Origin: Echinometra lucunter
Lineage: Eukaryota; Echinodermata; Echinoidea; Camarodonta; Echinometridae
DNA: 64,000 nucleotides
Direction: 5' to 3'
Assembly: GCA_029962745.1 (NCBI GenBank)
Contig: CM057162.1
Location: 16,976,282 to 17,040,281 of the forward strand
Part shown: one piece after another, positions 1 to 11,500 of the stretch
Numbering within the stretch: position 1 is the stretch's first letter
How the letters are laid out: each line of letters starts with the position of its first letter
Notes under the pieces: model-generated
Databases searched by the model: none
Told to the model about the DNA's origin: nothing
Seen by the model: only the letters and a program-made list of their open reading frames with translations
Translations under genes and position numbers: made by a program

Positions 1-101
1 TATTGGTAATAATTTGAAAAGATCTTGTATACTTTACCATGTCTTCAGTTTGGCTGCTGCCTTACAATGAAAAAAAAATAATAAAAAAAAATAATAATAA
101 A

Positions 102-742
102 CAGTGGCGGCACCAGGTTTGCTAAAGTGGGGGGGGGGGTGAAATGGAGGCATAAGAAAATGTTTGGGTGGGCAGAGGCAGTTAATTTTTTTTTGTATGG
201 AAAAATCGAGCGTGAAGCGCGAGTTTTAGTCGCCGGCGTTAATCCACTTTGAGGAGTGGGGGAGGGGATAATTGAATTTATGGATTTCTTTTGTCCTCTT
301 ACACACATTTTAATATCAATTTTGCGAGTGAACGAAGCGAGCGAACAAAAATATACCGTTTTTTGGTTTTTAATTGCATTTTTCGAATAAATATTCTGAA
401 ATATGAGGAGCAAGCGAAGCGAGCGAGCCGAAAATGGCTACTTTTCTTGTTTTTAATCGCATTTTAGAAAAGAAATTTAAAAATATGACGAGCGAGCGAA
501 GCGAGCGAGCCAAAAGTAACCCCTTTTTGATTTTCAATCAAAGTTTTGAAGAACTGAAAATGGTATTTTAGAGTAGTTCACAGCTTGAATATGATGCTTA
601 TGACAACATCTACTTATTTACAAATTACTGTATAATTTTCCTTCTGGGGGGGGGGGGGCAACTGGGGGGGGGGGGGGGCAATGCTTCTGAGGGGGGGGGG
701 GGCAAATGCCCCCCATGCCCTCCCCCCTTGGTGCCGCCAATG
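102..742. mobile_element. Non-autonomous hAT-like MITE with 8-bp target duplication
   Basis: The left end reads CAGTGGCGGCACCA and the right end TTGGTGCCGCCAATG, a near-perfect terminal inverted repeat. Both sides carry the 8-bp duplication ATAATAAA (94-101 and 743-750). No transposase is visible. The interior holds G runs and repeated units built around GAGCGAAGCGAGCGAG alternating with a TTTTTAATCGCATTTT motif. A second copy lies at 28438-28976. An 8-bp duplication and ends starting CAG are typical of hAT elements; assignment to that superfamily is inference. Confidence 0.85.
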
Positions 743-922
743 ATAATAAACACCACTGATTGAGTGTTATATTGACTTTGTACAAGAATTAATGAGGAAG
801 AAACTTCCAATCCTTCTACATATCTTACATACTTAAAAACATCTCTGTTAATATAGTCATACTAAAAGTTTTTGGTTCCAATTACCCTCTTCTCAATTAC
901 ATCTCAACAAAGTACTTCATAA

Positions 923-1034
923 CTACGCTGATATTGCCATTCTGCTGGGTTCTCTTCCTCTTTGGTTTGCTTGCTGAACATCCTGAACAATTGCATTGGC
1001 ATGGTCTAGATCTGGAGGATCAACGTGTGAATAC
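923..1034 (-). CDS. Candidate 3'-terminal exon of an unrelated gene
   Basis: On the minus strand a good acceptor (CTGTAG) precedes a 36-codon open stretch ending in TAG at 923-925. The peptide begins YSHVDPPDLDHAN, is rich in Gln, Asn, Arg and Asp, and ends REPSRMAISA. It looks like a hydrophilic C-terminal tail, not like an Ig domain. The exon starts after one base of a codon, a different phase from all the Ig exons, so it does not join directly to them. I do not recognise the protein and could not find its upstream exons within the next kilobase. It could be chance, since no paralogue supports it. Confidence 0.4.
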
Positions 1035-1930
1035 CTACAGGTTACACGGAAAACAATGAAAGAAGCAGAGGGGAAAACAATAAATGAGTAAATAAAAAGA
1101 AAAACAAAAACAAAATCTTAATTCATTCTCCAAGCTGTTCTTTACAACATATTTTCATTTTGAAATAATCAAGTCGCATTGCAATTTCATTCCCAAATGT
1201 ACCGATATCAACAGGCAAAATGAAAAAAAAAAAGATCTATCTAGCATGATGTCTGTCTCATTCAATCAGCTACAAAAGCAAAATGGGAAGTATTGTACCC
1301 TGTATGCTTAATTTTTAATTCATGTTATCAAATAAATTGATAAGCTTCATGGTTATTTACCAGAACAGATTGTTATTTGTTTTCAAATGAATGTGAGTGT
1401 AAATTGTTTCAAATCCATGACTGGGACAACAGAATCAATCTTATTCATGCTGAACCGAACTAATTAACAGCAGAATTTATTTCTATCCACTATTGTGAAT
1501 TAGATGCACCAATAAGGGATCAACAGTACTAATTATAAAATCTGGTGACAGGAATTATATTAATTTATCTTCAGTCATTCATTGAAATTACAGAACATTA
1601 AATCATATAGAAATTAATCTAATTTTCAATGTTACTTTCTGCAGAAAATTGGATACCACTAAAAATAATAAGTAAGCTACTTACACCATGCACAATTTAT
1701 GTGCCCCTATTGAAATATCATATTTCTGTATGGTATACATGTATAGGGTGGGAAGGGTGGGAAAAGATGCTTCATGATAACATGCAGATGCTAGAATTAC
1801 TATGATCTCAACCTGCCTTTGACTTCTTAGCCGGACTTTCGCCCAATATTCCACTAACACACATACACACCATCCAAGTTTGGCAATAATGGGCACATGA
1901 AGACTATCTCATCATATCTCATATATGAAA

Positions 1931-2866
1931 TCAGGGGGTGATTCATTAACTGGGATCGATCTCTTTCCTAAAATGAATTTTGGGATTGATTTCGATCCCA
2001 GCTTAAATCTAGTCCTATATTACTGATTCACTAAATTGCCTCTAGGCTGGGATCAGTCTCAGTATGAATAATCATGATCGCATATGAATATTCATGAGTG
2101 CAATCAATCCAAACAATTAACGGACTTAAATTTCGGCGACTTCCCCTCAATAATCCGACCTAAATCGCTACCTGGGTAGGTAGCTATTTCGATCTCGCGA
2201 TCGGCAAGTAACCTTGAGCGATCTACAGCTAATTCTTAACATACACATCTGCGTCGATTTCGTTGTGACATTTAAGAGGAAAACCTAGTGAAAAAAAAGT
2301 AAGGACTCTTTTCTGTCAGGGTGTGGGCATCAGCACGATTTTCTGTAAGTACAAGTTGTTTCTGTTATGACTTGTTTAGAGAGAGAAAAAAAGTCGGATC
2401 TATAACATTAGCTTAGGCCTACCGTCTCTGGCAAGCGAGCAACACTTTGCCCCGTTCACATCACATGGGCTGGAGCAGGACCAGCGTGGGCTGGGCCGAG
2501 GCTTAGGAGGGGGGGGGGGGGGGGGAGATGAACAGTCTAGATTGAAAACTGCAATTATTCTTTAGTGTTTCACGTGTTGTTTGCACCTCCCGATGACATA
2601 TAATTAAACAAATTTGATTTATCATTTTAACAGTTACCAACAGTATGTCCCTTCTCAGTGCCTTCACCTCAGTCTCAAGCTCAGTTTGACATTGTGTCGT
2701 TGCTAAAAGTGATCTCGATTAAGATTTTACGGCTAAAAACAATACCAATTAATAATAAAGCCGCTGCTAAAAGCAATTTCCCTTTGAGGATTGATATTGA
2801 TCCTTAGTTTGTTTTTTTTTAATCTCATTCAGAATTGATTTTAGCTGTAAGTGAACCACCCCCTGA
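1931..2866. mobile_element. MITE-like element with terminal inverted repeats
   Basis: The left end TCAGGGGGTGATTCA matches the reverse complement of the right end (TGAACCACCCCCTGA) at 14 of 15 positions, and weaker similarity extends inwards around AAAATGAATTTTGGG. No coding capacity is visible, and no clear target duplication can be read at the flanks, so the family is left open. A G run lies at 2508-2525. Confidence 0.55.
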
Positions 2867-2929
2867 TCATCACGTACGCAGTATGATTGTGGCCATTTCC
2901 ATTCATCCAATAAGAACGCAGCGCTGAAG

Positions 2930-3860
2930 GCACTACGCGCTGATAAAGTACACAGCTGTGAATAGTTAGTTCAAACCCCAAAACGTTTTATTTTATGCTC
3001 TGTATACTATAATAATTAAAGACTAGCTCTGTGATAACGAAGAGATCTATTCGTTATACCGATTCGGCGGACAAAACTTGCTAGCTCGGCGCAGCTCAGT
3101 GCATTAGGTTTACGCGTATATAATACACAGTATAGGTTACATGTATGCAACATAATGATTTATGCCTATAAACATAGTGTATAAAATAGGAAGGGGTTTG
3201 AAAGCTAGGGCAGGAATTTACTGTCATTTTCACAGACGTTAATACAAGCTAATAATCACAATGTCAGCAAGAACAGTGGACTAGATCTTACAATATCTTA
3301 CGAGCAAGGACGAAAGCGATCTGACAAGAACTGAATAGCCAAAAATACAGCGATTTCTAACTCAGAGTCATGCACTTTCTATGAAAAAAAAGCAAGTTGT
3401 ACCAGAAAATTCTTGAGAACAGGATAAATGTAGCTATAAACAGGCGAAAGAAATTAACTTGTTTATAAAAGTGAAACACATGTTTGTAGACAGAGGGAAA
3501 GTTATTATACAAAAATAAAGTAAAAACCAAAACCTGACGACATAGGGCCTACGGTTGTCGAGGTTTGAAGAAACAATACCTTAAAAATTTGTTGGTTTGG
3601 GGGGCAAATCTTATACACCGGCGCGTCGCGTTGTTTGGTTACGGAGCTTAACTTAAGGGAGAAATAATGATAGAAACCTATACATGTATACGATTTAAAA
3701 TTAAAACTGCAGACTTATTCATAGTCATTGCAATGATTGTACCACAACGCTTGAGCAACGTGCAGCTTTGATCATAAACCTCTTACTGGGTTGTCATGGT
3801 TTCAGTATTTCTTGTCGCTCGAAGTTTCCGAAACGTGAGCACCTTTAAAGATATCCCTAC
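2930..3860. other. Duplicated intron segment of gene a, shared with gene b
   Basis: This stretch aligns with about 9900-10730 in gene b, for example around AAAGCGATCTGACAAGAA and GAAAGCTAGGGCA. It is intron sequence that followed I2 in the ancestral gene. In gene a no I3, I4, I5 or tail exon follows, and similarity ends near 2930, so the duplicated unit was cut here. Confidence 0.7.
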
Positions 3861-4190
3861 CGTGAACGTCCATGTAGACTGAACGATCGCGTCTATATTG
3901 TAATTGAGGATGCGATGCCGCACAGCGGAGATTCTTCCCCTGATCATTCTTAGATAGTGTGACTGAAGCAACCTTTCGGGATACATAGCCATTGCCTTGT
4001 ACCACATTAGACTGCATCCTGAGAATGACTGATACATCACCTGGTATTTCCCAATCAAGGACCACGGGAGGTCTGGTACCATACGACTCGCATGTGATGT
4101 CATGCTGCTCGCCAGCTGTGACAGTTACAGGCGCAATGTTAAGGTATCCACTCGATCTACTTTCCGGAATTGTGAGTCATCGGGGAGAAA
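3861..4190 (-). pseudogene. Gene a, exon I2: Ig domain with premature stop
   Basis: The exon is 330 bases, phase 1 to 1, with acceptor CCAG at 4191-4194 and donor GTAGGG. The Ig hallmarks are present: Cys in HDITCES, Trp in VVLDWEIP, and Cys in NLRCAASHP. A TGA at 4177-4179, four codons in, interrupts it. Length and splice sites equal those of I2 in gene d (24472-24143), which is open. Confidence 0.75.
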
Positions 4191-4768
4191 CTGGTAAAAA
4201 GTAAAATAGCCATCATATAACACTACATGAGTTCTGTACTTGCCAACTATGATCATGTCTAATATTATGCAGGTAAACTTGATTTTAAACGCGATCTGAC
4301 CAAGATACCTCTTTACATGTACACTTCTTAAGATTAAGTGAGACCCTGTATGGAAAGGAATAATTCCACAGATGAAGTTTATTCATTGCAGTTTCACTTG
4401 GTTAGTTTCTAAATGAGATGACCGCAGTCGTGAGCGCACATTCTGATGCTGTGTGAAAAGCGCACATGTAAGCAATTTATGGATCCCCTGACTCGTTCTT
4501 TTGAATGACAGTTATTCAAAAGTTGTTATTCATCAATAATGAATGATTTTTTTTTCTTCTGAGGAATTAGATTCAAGGTATGCAATTTAAAGTTGTTCCC
4601 AGTTAATGTGTAAATGTCTATCTAAAAATGGTATACCTCGCAGCCGATCCAGGAGTCTCGACCCAACCATCGCACTGTCCACTATTTACCGTGCACAGGT
4701 ATTTAATTGTTGATGTCATAATTATAGGAAGAGCTCAGATACTTAAAAATCCATAGTAAGATTCAGCA

Positions 4769-6906
4769 CAGGGTTGGCGATGTTTTTGTATTTAAATCAT
4801 TTTTTAAATTTATTTTTTTTTTAAAGTTCATTCGAAAAAAAAAAGTGTAATTGCCAAAAAAACCTTAGGGGCCTACCCTTACAATGACATTAATTTTAAT
4901 GTTATCATACATTTCAATTCTGATATTTTTCTTAACCATATATTTTGTAATTAAATCCAGTCAAAATGGGCAAAAAAACCTAATTTGAGGGACCATGTAT
5001 GAATCTGAACTTAATTCTATCATACCTAGGCCTACGAAGGAAACTTCCAGAGAGAATTCCCAGTGAGTAGAGAAAATTCCCCTCTGGGAATTTCCACTCA
5101 ATATTAAAAAAAATCCCAGAGGAAAATCCCAAGGCATCCTCAGTGAAAATACATATGTACATGTGCACACAACATCTTTGTGACAATTTTACAAACTGGT
5201 ATTAAAGCTCTTCCATTGCTACAGATAGAGATACAAAGCTGTCAGTGTTGGAGACCAATATAAGCTCAGTCAAAGGGTGACTATACTACATTACGTTACT
5301 GTGATTTTTACATTAATCTACAATTTTTATTCACATGTTCTCTCAAAATCTGTTTGATACATGGAGCAGAAAAAAAAACACAAAACATGCCAAGTGTTTT
5401 GACCATAAACAACTGTACTTTTGGCTTAAAGCATAAAAACTGCAAAACTGCTTATATTACAACATATGTATTACAAAATAAGTATTTTATTTCAAATCAG
5501 AAACAACTTACAACTGTGTCTACATCTTAACAATTAAATGTAGTCTTAAAAGTTTATTTTGAGTTTTGCAAATTATTATTATTATTATTATTATTATTTA
5601 TTTGGCACTTTCAGAAATCAAGAAACGAACAAAGGTAACATACAAAGTGAGTGAATACAATAATTTCATAGACCCCTGTGCACCAAGCCAGGTAGCCTGG
5701 GTGAGGAACAGGTCAACTAAATGGCCATGGCCCACAGGCCTTCCTTCCCACACCTGACCAAGTACACAGAGATCTTAACATTCAGTATAAATACATAACA
5801 TAATATAACATAACATAAAAAACCAGATGAATTACATAAAGTGATAAAAAGATTAATGACACATTTAAGTTAAGTGAAGCGACGATGAAAACCGGGAGAG
5901 TAAAAGAGGAGAAAAGAAATAAGTAAAGAAAGAGCATTGGGTATATAATGAAGAATGCAAGAAAAATAACAAGACCAGGATCATGATTAAGATGCCATTA
6001 TTTGCAAACGTAGTTTGGGGTCATGATATTGTGAGTATGTTCTAATGGATCGACTTTTTTTTTTGGGGGGGGGGGGGCTGCATTTGAGTTTAAAAAAACA
6101 ATTGTTGTTATAGAGCTCTTTCCATTGTTACATGCAGATACAAAACTTCCGTTATTATTTGTAGCACTGACCATAAAATGATCTGACAGTGACATAAAAG
6201 GTTTATAAGAGAAAGCTTTTTTCAACAGTCAAATTGTAACTGTACTACATTATGTTAATGTGGTTTCTACATCTTCTTTAACAAATCAGTTGTAGGATAA
6301 ATGTAACAAGAAATAAGCATGTTAAATCCGTTGATTACATGATTATTTTTAAGTTTACTTGGCGGAAGTAGTTTACGTGAAGGATCGAAACTGGAAAATT
6401 GCTAACAAACCTTTTCCCATTGACTTTTATTTATTTTTTTTTACAAACTGCTCTCTGAAAAGTCTTGGATTGTGTGATAAATGATAAAGAAATAAGGAAC
6501 TTGTTTCACTATTAATAGCTGACAAAGAATTTAAAATTTCAGAAGAAGAGCTTGACATTTACAAAAAAAGGAGTAACTTTTGGCGACATACATCTTTAAT
6601 TTTTAAGGAATTAGCTGCTTTTATTGACTTGATTTAATTTGTTTTAAGTAGATAGGAAGGATTTGGTGATTTTGTGTTGATATAAGGTTAATTCAAAGTT
6701 TTTTTCAGTGGATATAAAGTTAGTTCAAATTTTTCAGTTGATTTGAAGAATTAAAACTGCCTTGAACAAACAATTTGTCAGTGATTTGTACATGCTTCAA
6801 TGGAAGTGATTTAAATCATTAAAAAAAAAAATCATGGTGATTTAAATCGCGATTTAAATATTTAAATTACGATTTAAATCAACGTGATTTAAATCCGCAA
6901 ACCCTA
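4769..6906. mobile_element. hAT-like element inserted in the gene a intron
   Basis: The element begins CAGGGTTGGCGAT and ends in the complement of TAGGGTTTGCGGAT, with ATTTAAATC-rich ends. It is flanked by an imperfect 8-bp duplication, ATTCAGCA at 4761-4768 and ATTCTGCC at 6907-6914. The paralogous intron of gene b has a single uninterrupted copy (AGTAAGATTCTGCC near 11268-11282), which is an empty site. No transposase is recognisable. It contains other repeats, including an ATT microsatellite near 5572-5600 and G runs near 6065, so nested insertions are likely. Confidence 0.75.
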
Positions 6907-7009
6907 ATTCTGCCAAAAACTCAACTTTGCCGAGTCCCATTTTATAGAAAGAAAGTGAAATAGGGGCAAATATTAAAAAAAATAAAATAAAGATAAATAA
7001 ATGTGTTAC

Positions 7010-7403
7010 CAGGTAACATCACAGTTAGTTCCATTTCATTCGAGCCTTCATTTTCAGAAGTACTAACTTTGCATCGATAGGTTCCGTTATCATCCAATTG
7101 CAGGTTCATGATTGTTAAATTGCCACTGGAAGAGTCAGCCAACAAGCTAAATTTGAAGTCATCGGGGACATTTTGCTCACACGTCTGACCGTTGCATTTA
7201 TCAACAGCTAGAATCATGTCATTTCCTTTATTCCAAGATAGTAGTCGAACCATGGACGGCGGTGTGAATGTGCAGGCAAGTGTGATGTCTTCGCCAACAA
7301 CTGGGAGAACGTCTCGGTTCTGAATAGCAGTAGATACTCTCAGCTGGTATGTGTTAGAAACGACGGAGGTAAGAAAAATAAATATTTGAAGACGGAAATC
7401 CAT
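7010..7403 (-). CDS. Gene a, exon 1: signal peptide plus V-type Ig domain
   Basis: The start ATG is at 7403-7401, followed by a hydrophobic segment MDFRLQIFIFLTSVVS (signal peptide) that runs directly into the V domain without an intron. V hallmarks are Cys in ITLACTFTPP, Trp in LLSWNKG, and Cys in DNGTYRCKVS. An extra cysteine pair lies in VDKCNGQTCEQ. The exon ends MLPG at a phase-1 donor (GTAACA). It is close to gene b exon 1, which has the same fused layout; genes c to g have a separate signal exon. It is likely a secreted or surface recognition module, by family. Confidence 0.8.
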
Positions 7404-7956
7404 AGCGACATTAACGCATGGTCTATGCTCTTTCCCTTGTATATTTGAACTTAGCAGGCTTGTAACATGAAGAGAAATACGAATTCACAGACTTTCTGGA
7501 GAACAGCTGGAGAACAGGAAGAAGCAGTCTGACCGTTTCATGACAAGTTAACATGAACTATAGTGCCTAACACCATCATGCATTTCTTCATGTGCTCCGA
7601 AAATGAAAGCAATACGTCCTTATCCTGCTTATGGAGGACGCAAGTTGACTGCCAGTTTGTCATAAATGGGGCTTTGGAAACCACATAAACTTATAGAAGA
7701 TTAATTGATAATACCGAGCAAGTAATTGTAAACTACTTCAAGTGTAAATCACGAATATCTTTATAAACGAAAAATAGCGACAAGTGACATCAATGCTTTT
7801 GCTTTCCTTAACCATAATAAAGAATCCGTGTCGAGAAAATTGCAACCGTTTTGACAAGTGAGGCTTTTACCCAGAGGTATAATTTTTAAAATAAAACATT
7901 TTGGTGAGTTTAAAGAAAATTTTCCGGTGATATTTTTCACATTTTTAAAAATATTT
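7404..7956 (-). promoter_or_regulatory. Upstream region of gene a, duplicated from gene b
   Basis: This block aligns closely with 11742-12250 upstream of gene b (for example AGAAATACGAATTCACAGAC and CCGTTTCATGACAAGT). It must contain the promoter and 5' leader if these genes are transcribed. I see no clear TATA box at a fixed distance, so the core promoter is not placed. Confidence 0.4.
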
Positions 7957-7962
7957 TTTATT
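7957..7962 (-). terminator. Polyadenylation signal of gene b
   Basis: AATAAA on the minus strand begins only five bases after the stop codon of the tail exon. In gene c an AATAAA overlaps the stop codon itself. The same placement in two paralogues supports the tail exon as the true last exon with a very short 3' UTR. Confidence 0.5.
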
Positions 7963-7967
7963 CAGAA

Positions 7968-8062
7968 CTATGTAACAGAAAGTACAGTTTCCCAAGCAAC
8001 AAATACATTTGAAGATGTCTGCTTGTGATCGCCGATAAAATCAGTTGATGGTTCCGGGGTAA
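7968..8062 (-). CDS. Gene b, terminal exon: GPI-anchor-like tail
   Basis: The acceptor (AATACAG) is followed by TPEPSTDFIGDHKQ, then TSSN and a hydrophobic end VFVAWETVLSVT, then TAG. A small-residue patch followed by a hydrophobic stretch with no cytoplasmic residues is the usual form of a GPI signal. The Glu inside the hydrophobic stretch weakens it compared with gene c. The exon matches gene c 12395-12295 in phase, length and sequence. Confidence 0.55.
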
Positions 8063-8527
8063 CTGTATTTGAAGATTTATCATCATATAAAGCAAGGCAA
8101 ATGAAGAAAAACAATTGTCATGAAAATTGGTTGAGTGTACATTGCTTGATGAAGGTTCTCTAAGTTTCATATAAATATTTGAATGTGGGCAAATGCATTC
8201 TTTCAGATTGCCTACAGTAAATTTTTGAGGTCTTGTAATGAAACAAGTAAAACTCTGTGCATTTTGTATGGCACTGAAATCTCCACGTTATAAAAGGAGC
8301 TTATGGAGGTTCCATGTCCAAAGCAAACTTTTAGTATTTAAACGTGTCTTTTCCGTTATAACATGTATAATGCGCAAGAATATGGACAAATTTAGCGGGC
8401 TTGTGAATCAATAGAAAATCATGTCAGCACAGAGGATCAAATGAACCTGAAAAAAAAAAAAAAAAAACTATAACAAAGAAGTTGGACTTACAGAGAAATG
8501 CGGAGTTGAACACCGCACTCCCATTAC

Positions 8528-8562
<35 letters not shown>

Positions 8563-11500
8563 TGAGCGATATCTAACGTGTTCCTTTGAGAGTCATAGTG
8601 TTGAAACTTAAAGAAAATTGTATACTCACACGAAATTTTCAGAACAATGCTAGCATTCACATGCCGAAACGAAAGTGCTGAAGTTTGAACAGCCAGACAG
8701 AGGAGACGTTTCCCGAGATCAGACTTCCTTAGAGTGAGATACAGTGTGCTTTCTACATCATACCGAACATCTCTATTCAATGAAGCCGTACAAGATGAGT
8801 TCTCTGTCAAATTTGTTGAACCAATGTACCAGTGGATGAGCGGAGCAGGGTATCCATTAATAGTTATACACCTCAAACTGGTCTGAATGTTGTCGTGGAG
8901 ATCGTCTGGGCGAATCAGGTTAACATCATCCGGTGGGCCTTTCAATACAAATGACCAATCCGACATGGGATGAAAGTGAAAGCCCTTGGAAAATGATTAT
9001 TTACGGCAAACTCTTAAAATTTTGTTTGACGAAGAGAAACCAGTTTATTATTTCATCGTGATTAATGCGCCTATACAATACTTGTAGGCCTAATGATTTT
9101 CGTATTTTGTAATCTTGTGATAGAAAAGAAATGGTAATCGTATTGCCTTACATTAAAAATAAACAACAAACTACAAAAACTCACCGTACACCATCAATGT
9201 CGCTACCCTTAAATCCAAATAGTTTCCCAAAGATGCAAAACACTTAAGAAATTTCCCATGGTGCTTTCTCTTTATACGTATCGTAAAGTTGCTTGCGGTG
9301 TCAAACAGAGTTGCATCCAAAGTATTGGGAATTGAAATGCTAGAATTAACTGGAATATTATAATCGTTGCCAAGCGCCCATGATAATTCAACTGCAGGAC
9401 GTGACCCAATGCTTTTGCATGTGAATGAAGTCGATGAATTCTCATAAATGTAAATGATCGTCGATCTGTTTTCCTCATATGAGTCATGGTCAGCTGATAA
9501 AATCCAGATTCTGGTAGGTTTAACTAAGGGGCAGATGAAGAAAGAAAACATTGACAAAGATTATCCTCTAAAGAGACCTTGATCAGTTTCTTGTAAATAG
9601 GTCTTACATTAGAAAAGTATGTGGAAGGTTAAAACAAGTTAAAGTGAATACAAATGAATAATAATAACAATTAAACGGAGCATAATGTAAGTATTAAATA
9701 AGCTATAGCCCTGACTGCTACTAACATTACTTGTACTCAAAATAGATATTTCATGAATTTATGGGTGTTTTATTTTTCTAATTATTTTTTTTTCGTATAG
9801 AAACATTGTGAGTACAAAAAGAACCCCTTGATATGAATTACCTAAGCCCCGATTAGTTCAGTAATTCGACAATAACATGCTGATTCCCGATCAGCTGTAC
9901 GGCACCATAGAAGCGTACATTGCGCGCACGGTACGTGTGCACTCGACCATCCCGGCGACCAAAGCTAGCTGGCGCGGCCCAGTGCATTGTTTGCACTTAC
10001 ATAATACACGGTTTAGGCTGCATGTATAACCCTCGTGTATAAAGTAGGAAGGGTTTTGAAAGCTAGGGCATAATTTTACTGCCATTTTTTTCGGACACTA
10101 ATGTAAGCCAATAATCACAATTTCAGCAAGAACAGTAGACTAGATCCTACAATCTTACGAGCAAGAACGAAAGCGATCTGACAAGAAACAGCAAAGTAAC
10201 AGCGATTTCTAATTCAGAGTCATGCACTTTCTACGAAAGAAAAAAAAAACAAAACTGAGCTGTACACAGAAATTCTAGGGATCAGGGTAAACTTGGCTAC
10301 ACATAGACGGAAGAAATTAACTTGTTTTAAAGTGAAACAAATGTCTGTAGATAGAGGGAAAATAATTCTACAATATAAAGGAACAACGAAAATTTGACGA
10401 CACACGGTTGTCGAGATTTGAAGAAGAATACCCTTAAAAATGTGAGGGTTTTTTTTTTTGGGGGGGGGGGGCAAATCTTACACGGCGCGTTGTTTGGTTA
10501 CGGACCTTAACATTAGGGATAAATAATGATAGCAACCTATACATGTACACGATGTATAGGTCTACGATTTAAAATGCAAATTGCAGACTTATCCATGGTC
10601 ATGACAATGATTATAACATATTGCTTGTATTGCGTTAGCAACGTGCAGCTTTGGTCATAAACTTCAGAGTAGGTCCTTATATGGTTTCATTATTTATTAT
10701 CGCTCAAAGTTTCTGAAACGTGTTTCTAAATCAAATGACCACAGACGTGAGCGCACATTCTAATGCTGTTTGAAAACAGCACATTTAAGAAATTGATGTA
10801 TCTCCTGACTCGTTCTTTTGAATAAAAGTTAATCTTTATTCATCAATGATGAATGATTCTTTGTTTGAGGAAATAGCTTCAAAGTTTGCGTTTTTGGAGT
10901 TGTCCTAAGTCAATGTGTATATGCCTATCTAAAAACGGTATACCTCGCAGCAGTCATTGAATAGGGTTACTTAATCATCCCACTTGCCACTGCTTACCGT
11001 GCAAAGGTAATTTATTTTTGCTGCCATCATTATAGGAAGAGCTTTGATACTTGGACATCCATGGGGATGTTTCACAAAGAGTTAAGTTTGACTTAAAATC
11101 GAACTTAAATTCCTAGTTGCGTGCTGTATTTGACGCATCTTCTCATTGGTCAGATCATACTCAGATGACGCGCACTAGTGGGAAGTCTATCAACGAGATT
11201 ACGCGTTAAATACCGAATGCGCACTGGCGCTTAAGCATGACTTAACTCTTTGTGAAACACCACCTAGAGTAAGATTCTGCCCAAAACTTACCTTTGCTAG
11301 GTCCCATTGTATATTAAAAAAGAACTTGGAAATGCCTTATGTCTTACCTGGTAACATCACAGCTAGTTCCATTTCATTTGAGCCTACATTTCCAGAAGTA
11401 CTAACTTTGCACTGATAGGTTCCATCATCTTCCAATTGCAGATCCGTGATCGTTAGATTGCCACTGGAAGAGTCAGTCAACAAGCTGATTTTGAAGTCAC

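Larger units (their letters stand above)
3861..7403 (-). pseudogene. Gene a: Ig-superfamily gene, truncated (V and I2 only)
   Basis: Two exons remain: signal peptide plus V (7403-7010) and I2 (4190-3861). I2 has an in-frame TGA near its start, at the position where gene g has the Trp codon TGG, and no I3 to tail exons are found downstream. The V exon is open and closely related to that of gene b, and the upstream region (7404-7956) matches that of gene b (11742-12250). It is therefore one unit of a tandem duplication with an offset of about 4.33 kb. The intron carries a 2.1-kb hAT-like insertion. Most likely a pseudogene; a short V-only product remains possible. Confidence 0.75.

Noticed and set aside
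7958..8170. 70-codon and 69-codon frames starting with Met over the tail exons (also 12291-12500)
   Set aside because: They run in a different frame across the intron; the phase-1 frame after the AATACAG acceptor gives the conserved tail peptide in both copies.
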